A DNA stretch of 64,000 nucleotides, taken from the NCBI RefSeq assembly GCF_001426435.1, contig NZ_LMER01000014.1:287257-351256 (forward strand). Reading direction: 5' to 3'. The position numbers and the translations under genes are program-made. Positions 53,221 to 64,000 of this stretch are shown piece by piece. Under the pieces are notes generated by a model. The model ran no database searches. It was not told the origin of the DNA and saw nothing but the letters and a program-made list of their open reading frames with translations. This DNA comes from Angustibacter sp. Root456. Its GTDB lineage: Bacteria > Actinomycetota > Actinomycetes > Actinomycetales > Angustibacteraceae. Numbering within the stretch: the stretch's first letter is position 1; every line of letters starts with the position of its first letter.

Positions 53221-54203
53221 ACTTCTCCTGCCTGCACTCGGTGGGCGTATCCGACGGCGTCGACGAATGACGTGAAACCTCGCTGCCCCAACGCTTCTGC
53301 GAGCTCGTCGCGGACGCGCAGCGGCGCGCTCGGGTCGTGGAAGGCGACCGTGCCCACCTGGACGCCGGCCGCACCCGCCAGCACGAGCTCGAGCGCGTCC
53401 GAGCCGCTGGCGACGCCGCCCACGCCGACGATGGGCACCTGTCGCAGCCGCCCGGCGCGCATCGCCGAGTGCACCTGCCAGATGCACCGCACCGCAACGG
53501 GACGCACGGCCGGGCCCGAGAGGCCGCCCGTCAGCCCGGCCAAGCGCGGGCGCATCCGGTCGACGTCGATCGAGATGCCGAGCAGCGTGTTGATCATCGT
53601 GAGGCCGTCCGCGCCGGCATCGACGCACGCCGCGGCGATCTCGACGATGTCGGTGACGTCGGGTGAGAGCTTCGCGAGCAGCGGCACGTCAGCCGGCGTC
53701 ACCTCGCGCACCGCCTCGATCACCGCCGACGACGGCGCGGCCTGGCAGGCGAACACCAGGCCGCGGTTGGCGACGTTGGGGCAGGAGATGTTGACCTCGA
53801 TCGCCGCGAGCCCCGGCTGCCCCACGAGTCGCTCGGCGAGGCCGCGGAACTCCTCGACGGTGCTGCCCGCGATGGACACCACGGCGCGTGCACCGACGGA
53901 CCGCAGCCAGGGCAGGTCGTGCTCGAGGAACGCGTCGATCCCCGGGCCCTGCAGCCCGATGGAGTTCAGCATCCCGCTGGGCGTCTCGGCCATGCGCGGG
54001 GTCGGGCGCCCGGAACGCGGCTGGGTCATCACCGACTTGGTCACGACCGCGCCGAGCTCGGAGACGTCGAAGAACTGGTGCAGCTCGCGGCCCGCGGCGG
54101 CGCAGCCGGACGCCGTCATGAGCGGGTTCGGCAGCCGCAGCGAGCCGATCGCGGTGGTCATGTCGACCGTCGGGGTGGCGGCCGTCGTCCCGGTGGTGGT
54201 CAT
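53217..54203 (-). CDS. pyrD: Dihydroorotate dehydrogenase, class 1B
   Basis: 328 aa. The catalytic base is Cys141 (NISCPNVANRG), as in class 1 enzymes. LPNPLMTASGCAAAG, NTLLGISID and GVGGVASGSDALELVLAGA are present. The partner PyrK gene immediately upstream shows it is the NAD-linked heterotetrameric 1B type, unlike the quinone-linked class 2 enzyme of mycobacteria. The start shares one base with the pyrK stop. Confidence 0.95.
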   Translation of the reverse strand: MTTTGTTAATPTVDMTTAIGSLRLPNPLMTASGCAAAGRELHQFFDVSELGAVVTKSVMTQPRSGRPTPRMAETPSGMLNSIGLQGPGIDAFLEHDLPWLRSVGARAVVSIAGSTVEEFRGLAERLVGQPGLAAIEVNISCPNVANRGLVFACQAAPSSAVIEAVREVTPADVPLLAKLSPDVTDIVEIAAACVDAGADGLTMINTLLGISIDVDRMRPRLAGLTGGLSGPAVRPVAVRCIWQVHSAMRAGRLRQVPIVGVGGVASGSDALELVLAGAAGVQVGTVAFHDPSAPLRVRDELAEALGQRGFTSFVDAVGYAHRVQAGEV

Positions 54204-55083
54204 CAGTGCCCCTTCATCGCGACCGCGCCCACGCAGTCGTCGGGCACCTGGCCGATGCCGTCGACCCACGACTCCCAGCGCACGCGGTCGCCGCGGAACA
54301 CCGGGCCCTCGACGCACGAGCGCACCATGCGGGTCCGGCCGTCGCTGCCCTCGACCGGCATCACGCAGGTCATGCAGATCCCGACGCCGCAGGCCATGGC
54401 CTCCTCGACGGCGACCTGCGCCACCGCGCCGTGCGCCGTCGCGACCTGCGTCACCGCGCGCAGCATGCCCATCGGTCCGCACGCGTAGACCACCGAGGCG
54501 TCGGCACGCTCGATCACCTCCGGCAGCACGGCGGTGACCTGGCCGCGGGTGCCGACGCTGCCGTCGTCCGTGGTGATCGTGGCGGTGCTCGCCACGCGAC
54601 GGGCCTCGACCACACCGAACAGGCGCGACTCGGTGGCGGCACCGAGCACGAGGTCGACCCGGCAACCCCTCTCGCGCAACGCCTCCGCGAGCCAGAACAG
54701 CGGCGCGGTGCCGTAGCCACCGCCGACCAGCACGCAGCTGACCGGCTCCTTCGGCAGCGGGAAGGCGCGGCCGACCGGCCCCACGACGTCGATGGGCGTA
54801 CCGACGGGCTGGCTGGTGAGCCAGTGGGTGCCGCGGCCGGCGTCGGCGACCACCACGTCGACGGTGCCGCCGTACACGCCGGTGGGTGAGACCTTGTGGA
54901 TCGAGAACGACCGGCGCAGCAGCATGCTCGTCGGCTCGCCGCCCACCGTGAGCGCGACGAAGTGGCCCGGGCGGGCGGACTCCGCGACGCCGGGTGCGAG
55001 CAGGGTCAGGTGCCGGTAGTCGCCGACCTTGCGCGAGGCCAGGATCTCGCCACGCACCTGCACCGGCCCGGGCCGCTGCTCGC

Positions 55084-55087
<4 letters not shown>
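54203..55087 (-). CDS. pyrK: Dihydroorotate dehydrogenase electron-transfer subunit
   Basis: 294 aa. FAD domain with [17 protein letters not shown] domain with [19 protein letters not shown] and YACGPMGML, and a C-terminal [2Fe-2S] site ([13 protein letters not shown] plus RSCVEGPVF). It passes electrons from PyrD to NAD. ATG overlaps carB by 4 bases. Confidence 0.95.
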
Positions 55088-58367
<3,280 letters not shown>

Positions 58368-58368
<1 letters not shown>

Positions 58369-59528
58369 CAGGCACCCTTCCTGGTGGTGGCGGACGAGCT
58401 CATGAGCTCGACGAAGCGGTCGAAGAGGTAGCCGGCATCGTGCGGACCCGCCGCCGCCTCCGGGTGGTACTGCACCGAGAACGCCGGGACGTCGAGGCAC
58501 TCGAGCCCCTCGACGACGTCGTCGTTGAGGCACACGTGACTGACGCGCGCGCGGCCGAACGGCGTGCTCGCCTCGCCCTCACGGGGTGCGTCGACGGCGA
58601 ACCCGTGGTTGTGCGCGGTGATCTCGACCTTGCCGGTGGCGCGGTCGATGACGGGCTGGTTGATCCCGCGGTGGCCGTAGCCCAGCTTGTAGGTGCCGAA
58701 GCCCAGCGCGCGACCGAGGAGCTGGTTGCCGAAGCAGATCCCGAAGAACGGCAGCCGGCGCTGCAGCACCTCGCGCAGCAGCTCGACCTGGGTGTCGGCG
58801 GTGGCCGGGTCGCCCGGGCCGTTGCTGAAGAAGACGCCGTCGGGCTGCGCGGCCAGCACGTCGTCGATCGTCGCCGTGGCGGGCAGCACGTGCACCTCGA
58901 TGCCGCGTTCGGCCAGGCGCGTCGGGGTCATGGACTTGATGCCGAGGTCAATCGCAGCCACCGTGAAGCGCTTGTCCCCCAACGCCTGCACGACGTACTC
59001 GTGATCGGTCGACACCTCCTCGGCGAGAGCCGACCCAGCCATCTTCGGGGCCATCCGGACGACGTTCACGAGCTCCTCGACGGGCCGGGCGGCGTCCGGG
59101 CCGGAGAAGACGCCCGCGCGCATGGCTCCCCGCTCTCGCAGGTGCCGGGTGAGAGCGCGGGTGTCGACGCCGCTGATGCCTACGACCCCTTGCGCCTCGA
59201 GCTCGTCGCCGAGCGCACGTCGCGAGCGCCAGCTCGACGGGCGCGGTGAGGGGTCGCGCACGACGTAGCCGCTCACCCAGATGCGGCGCGACTCGCCGTC
59301 CTCGTCGTTGATGCCGGTGTTGCCGATGTGCGGTGCGGTCTGCACCACCACCTGGCCGTGGTAGCTGGGGTCGGTGAGCGTCTCCTGGTATCCGGTCATG
59401 CCGGTCGAGAAGACAGCCTCGCCGACGCAGTGGCCCACGGCGCCGTAGGCCTCACCGGCGAAGGTGCGGCCGTCCTCGAGCACGAGCAGGGCGTCCTGGG
59501 TGATCGTCGAGGTGATCGTCGATGTCAT
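58368..59528 (-). CDS. carA: Carbamoyl-phosphate synthase, small subunit
   Basis: 386 aa. The C-terminal class I glutamine amidotransferase triad is Cys265 ([12 protein letters not shown]), His355 and Glu357 ([12 protein letters not shown]). The N-terminal half has [17 protein letters not shown] and [17 protein letters not shown] overlaps the upstream membrane gene by 4 bases. Confidence 0.97.
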
Positions 59529-60043
59529 GAGGTCTCTCCTGGCTGGTCGGGGGTCGTGGCCAGCGCCTGCACCTGCGCGAGAAGCGCCTCGCGGTCGTCG
59601 CCGTGGCGGACGCGCAGGGCGGTCGTCACCACGGTGTCACCGAGGGCCCAGTCGATGACGAGCAGTCCGGCACCTGGAACCGCCTTGCCGGCGCGCACGC
59701 TCTCGCGCCGGGCACCGTGGACGTCGGCGGCGGGGATGAGCAGGTCGGTGGCGCCGACGCGGTGCAGCACCACCCCTTCGGGCACCACGAGCAGACGGGC
59801 CTGGCCGGGCACGCCGAGCCCGTGCGCCGCCACCCGGTCGAGCCAGTCGGCCCGCGCGGTGGTCGACACGTAGGTGACCTCGGCGCCGTCGCGCTCGGCG
59901 CGTCCGGCGAGCTCGGACGACGGCGCGGCGGGGGCGGGCACGCCGGCCTGGCGACGCGCGCGGCCCCGCCACCCGACGTACATCAGCCCCCAGGCAAGCA
60001 ACACCACGAGGACGACGACCGCGACGGCGGCGGGGCGGCTCAC
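59525..60043 (-). CDS. Conserved membrane protein of the pyr operon (Rv1382-like position)
   Basis: 172 aa. One N-terminal transmembrane helix ([20 protein letters not shown]) and a soluble domain with [16 protein letters not shown], resembling a PH-like fold. It lies between pyrC and carA, as does Rv1382 in M. tuberculosis. Function unknown; co-translation with pyrC and carA suggests a pyrimidine-linked or membrane role. Confidence 0.85.
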   Translation of the reverse strand: MSRPAAVAVVVLVVLLAWGLMYVGWRGRARRQAGVPAPAAPSSELAGRAERDGAEVTYVSTTARADWLDRVAAHGLGVPGQARLLVVPEGVVLHRVGATDLLIPAADVHGARRESVRAGKAVPGAGLLVIDWALGDTVVTTALRVRHGDDREALLAQVQALATTPDQPGETS

Positions 60044-61346
60044 CGGTGCGCCGCCTGGCTGCCGTCGACCGGCGCGCCGTCGAGCACCGTGGGCCGCCCG
60101 CGCAGGAAGGTGGCGACCACCCGGCCGTGCATCTGCCGGCCGGCGAACGGCGTGTTGCGCGCCGCAGTGGCCATGGCCGCCGGGTCGACGTCCCAGCGGG
60201 CTTGCGGGTCGACCAGCGTGAGGTTGGCCGGTTCGCCCACCTGCAGCCCTCGCCCGTGACGGTCGAGGCGTCCGATCCGGGCCGGCCGCACCGACATGCG
60301 ATCGGCGACTCCGGCCCAGTCGAGCAGGCCGGTCTCGACCATCGCCTCGACCACCACCGACAGCGCGGTCTCCAGGCCGGTCATGCCCATGGCCGCGGCG
60401 GGCCACTCGCAGTCCTTGTCCTCGGCCGGGTGCGGCGCGTGGTCGGTGGCGACGGCGTCGATCGTGCCGTCGGCCAGCGCCTCGCGCAGCGCCTGCACGT
60501 CGGCCGCGGTGCGCAGCGGCGGGTTGACCTTGAAGCGCGGGTCGTAGCTGCGCACGAGCTCGTCGGTGAGCACCAGGTGGTGCGGCGTCACCTCGGCGGT
60601 GACGTCGACGCCCCGCCCCTTGGCCCAGCGCAGGATCTCGACCGAGCCGGCAGTGCTCACGTGGCACACGTGCAGCCTGGACCCGACGTGCTCGGCGAGC
60701 AGGACGTCACGCGCGATGATCGCCTCCTCGGCGACCGCGGGCCAGCCGGTGAGGCCGAGCACCGCGGACACCTCGCCCTCGTGCATCTGCGCACCCGTGG
60801 TGAGCCGAGGCTCCTGGGCGTGCTGGGCGACGACGCCGTCGAACGCCTTGACGTACTCCAACGCCCGGCGCATCAGCACGGCGTCGTCGACGCAGCGGCC
60901 GTCGTCGCTGAAGACGCGCACCCTGGCCGCCGAGTCGGCCATGGCCCCCAGCTCGGCCAGCCGGTCGCCAGCGAGCCCCACGGTCACCGCGCCCACCGGG
61001 TGGACGTCGACCCAGCCGGCCTCGCGCCCGAGGCGCCAGACCTGCTCGACCACTCCCGCCGTGTCGGCGACCGGGTCGGTGTTGGCCATGGCGTGCACGG
61101 CGGTGAAGCCGCCCGCTGCGGCCGCGCGCGTGCCGGACTCGACGGTCTCGGCGTCCTCGCGTCCTGGCTCACGCAGGTGGGTGTGCAGGTCGACCAGGCC
61201 GGGTAGCGCCACCAGCCCGGCGCCGTCGACCACCGTGGCGCCACCGGCGTCCAGCCCGATGCCGACGTCGGCGATCACGCCGTCGCGCAGCAGCAGGTCG
61301 GTGGGCTCGCCGCCGAGGGGGCGCACCCCACGCAGCAGGTGGTCGG

Positions 61347-61350
<4 letters not shown>
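60040..61350 (-). CDS. pyrC: Dihydroorotase
   Basis: 436 aa, type I amidohydrolase. The zinc motif [10 protein letters not shown] is near residue 55, followed by [28 protein letters not shown] and [19 protein letters not shown]. It cyclises carbamoyl-aspartate. ATG 61350 overlaps the pyrB stop by 4 bases. It is not a hydantoinase or dihydropyrimidinase by motif and operon position. Confidence 0.97.
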
Positions 61351-62965
<1,615 letters not shown>

Positions 62966-63037
62966 TCACGCGTCCGGACGGCTGATCGCGGGGGTGCTGT
63001 TCGGGTGCTCCTCCCGTGTCGCACTTGACGCGAGTCG

Positions 63038-63050
63038 TCACGCTCCGTGA
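63038..63050. promoter_or_regulatory. BldD box upstream of bldD
   Basis: TCAC-GCTCC-GTGA fits the BldD consensus TNAC-N5-GTNA exactly and is itself an inverted repeat. It starts 64 bases before the bldD ATG, just downstream of a TTGACG (63025-63030) that could be a -35. BldD in Streptomyces represses its own gene. Confidence 0.75.
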
Positions 63051-63101
63051 CCATGTGGAGGCAGCTGGTCCGCGGGTGACCGGCCGACCGAGGAGACGAG
63101 C

Positions 63102-63608
63102 ATGTCGACGGACTACGCCAGATCGCTGGGGGCGCGGCTGCGCGCGATCCGCACGCAGCAGGGGCTGTCCCTGCACGGCGTCGAGGAGCGGTCGGACGGG
63201 AAGTGGAAGGCCGTCGTGGTGGGCTCGTACGAGCGCGGCGACCGCGCCGTCACCGTGCAGCGGCTGGCCGAGCTCGCCGACTTCTACGGTGTGCCGGTCT
63301 CTGCGCTGCTGCCCGACGCCGGCAGCAGCTCGGTCGTCGAGGCGCCCCCGCGGTTGGTCATCGACCTGGAGCGGCTCGGCAACGTGCCGGCCGAGCGGGC
63401 CGGCCCCCTGGCTCGCTATGCCTCGACGATCCAGTCGCAGCGCGGCGACTACAACGGCAAGGTGCTCTCGATCCGCCAGGACGACCTGCGCACGCTCGCC
63501 GTCATCTACGACATGCCACCGGCCATGCTCGCCGAGGAGCTCATCAGCTGGGGCGTGCTCGACCCCGACGCGCGCCGGGCCGTCGACCCGTCGTCCGACC
63601 GCGTCTGA
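63102..63608 (+). CDS. bldD: Developmental regulator BldD, cyclic-di-GMP responsive
   Basis: 168 aa. The N-terminal XRE-type helix-turn-helix occupies about residues 8-70 (LGARLRAIRTQQGLSLHGVE, SYERGDRAVTVQRLAELADF). The C-terminal domain carries Arg114-Gly-Asp116, eight residues, then Arg125-Gln-Asp-Asp128, the RGD-X8-RQDD cyclic-di-GMP signature at the Streptomyces numbering. Tetrameric c-di-GMP drives BldD dimerisation and repression of developmental genes. GAGGAGACGAGC precedes ATG 63102. Confidence 0.97.
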   Translation: MSTDYARSLGARLRAIRTQQGLSLHGVEERSDGKWKAVVVGSYERGDRAVTVQRLAELADFYGVPVSALLPDAGSSSVVEAPPRLVIDLERLGNVPAERAGPLARYASTIQSQRGDYNGKVLSIRQDDLRTLAVIYDMPPAMLAEELISWGVLDPDARRAVDPSSDRV

Positions 63609-63639
63609 CCCGCCCCTCCCCCGGCGTGATCATGCACGC

Positions 63640-63678
63640 CAGCGCGGCACACCGCTGACCCGGCGGAACGCCGCGCTG
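63640..63678. terminator. Hairpin between convergent bldD and nusB, with a repeat fragment
   Basis: CAGCGCGGC (63640-63648) pairs with GCCGCGCTG (63670-63678), a 9-bp stem usable from both directions. The preceding 63625-63643 is a single copy of the dispersed CGTGATCATGCACGCCAGC unit seen at 26.6 and 48.2-48.4 kb. Confidence 0.6.
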
Positions 63679-63691
63679 TGCGTCGGTGCAG

Positions 63692-64000
63692 CTAGAGCGC
63701 GATGCTCGGCTTCAGCTCGAGCACCCGGCTCAGCAGCCCGTTGACGAACGACGGCGAGTCGTCGGTCGACAGGCTCTTGGCGAGCTCGACGGCCTCCGAC
63801 ACGGCAACCGCGTCGGGGACGTCGTCGTTGTAGAGGATCTCCCAGATCCCGAGACGCAGCAGCGCGCGGTCGACGGCCGGCATGCGCTCGATGGTCCAGC
63901 CCTGGGAGTACGTCGAGATCAGCTCGTCGAGCCGCTCGCGACGGGCGACCACGCCCTCGACCAGCTCACCGGTGTACTCGTTGACGGGCGGGTCGGACGC
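63692..64000 (-). CDS. nusB: Transcription antitermination factor NusB (5' part beyond window)
   Basis: The C-terminal 102 residues are in the window; the frame is open to the edge. NEYTGELVEGV, IERMPAVDRALLRLGIWEIL, DVPDAVAVSEAVELAKSLST and DDSPSFVNGLLSRV are the conserved NusB C-terminal segments. NusB binds boxA RNA with NusE during rRNA transcription. Confidence 0.95.
   Translation of the reverse strand, partial: ASDPPVNEYTGELVEGVVARRERLDELISTYSQGWTIERMPAVDRALLRLGIWEILYNDDVPDAVAVSEAVELAKSLSTDDSPSFVNGLLSRVLELKPSIAL

Overview
The window is about 64 kb of very GC-rich DNA carrying tightly packed genes with frequent GTG starts and 1-4 base start/stop overlaps. A BldD regulator with an intact cyclic-di-GMP signature, an mIHF nucleoid protein, a degenerate actinobacterial-type PriA and the gene order of the right half all point to an actinomycete (Actinomycetota). 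The order pyrR-pyrB-pyrC-membrane gene-carA-carB-pyrF-mihF-gmk-rpoZ-coaBC-metK-priA-def/fmt-rsmB-rpe-ribD is essentially that of the Mycobacterium tuberculosis chromosome. Genus is not determined; a Kineosporiaceae-like organism is only a guess.

Left third (1-26.4 kb), accessory and catabolic. On the minus strand are a barbiturase/cyanuric-acid-hydrolase family enzyme with carbamate kinase, a fused acyl-CoA carboxyltransferase with a class III CoA-transferase, a seven-gene operon in which every junction overlaps by 4 bases (molybdenum hydroxylase M-S-L subunits, CoxG, a nitrilase-family amidase, HyuA, HyuB), an NCS2 permease with uracil-type signature residues and a PucR-type regulator. Divergent from pucR are allH-allF-allG homologues. 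In E. coli these three proteins form oxamate carbamoyltransferase. A FUSC protein and a CynX/NimT-type transporter follow. Read together these genes suggest an oxidative pyrimidine pathway that conserves energy: uracil to barbiturate to ureidomalonate, then phosphorolysis to malonamate plus carbamoyl phosphate, ATP from carbamate kinase, and malonate to malonyl-CoA to acetyl-CoA. Ureidomalonate is the one-carbon-longer homologue of oxalurate, the compound cleaved by the E. coli enzyme. This pathway is an inference from gene content and is the main candidate for an undescribed system.

Middle (26.4-42.4 kb). An FMN riboswitch precedes a minus-strand operon ribD-ribE-ribM-ribBA-ribH-hisE-hisG-PH protein-mocA. 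mocA may serve the molybdenum hydroxylase. Upstream is rpe. Next comes a glycerol block (glpF-glpK-glpD, divergent from an IclR regulator fused by overlap to a second glpK) and a PAS-GGDEF diguanylate cyclase with a 12-bp coding tandem repeat. This block separates rsmB from rpe, which are adjacent in M. tuberculosis.

Right third (42.4-64 kb), housekeeping. rsmB-fmt-def, a small Cys-rich gene, priA, metK, coaBC, rpoZ, gmk and mihF are followed by a nine-gene pyrimidine operon (pyrR to pyrF) whose junctions all overlap and which starts with a PyrR-binding stem-loop covering the pyrR ribosome-binding site. bldD, with a BldD box upstream, and the 3' part of nusB close the window.

A recurrent signal is a TANNNT hexamer 6-7 bases before a start codon with no Shine-Dalgarno sequence, which suggests leaderless mRNAs. 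A dispersed composite repeat (hairpin plus 33-bp-period units) occupies intergenic regions near 26.5, 48.3 and 63.6 kb. No tRNA, rRNA, insertion sequence, phage gene or CRISPR array was seen.
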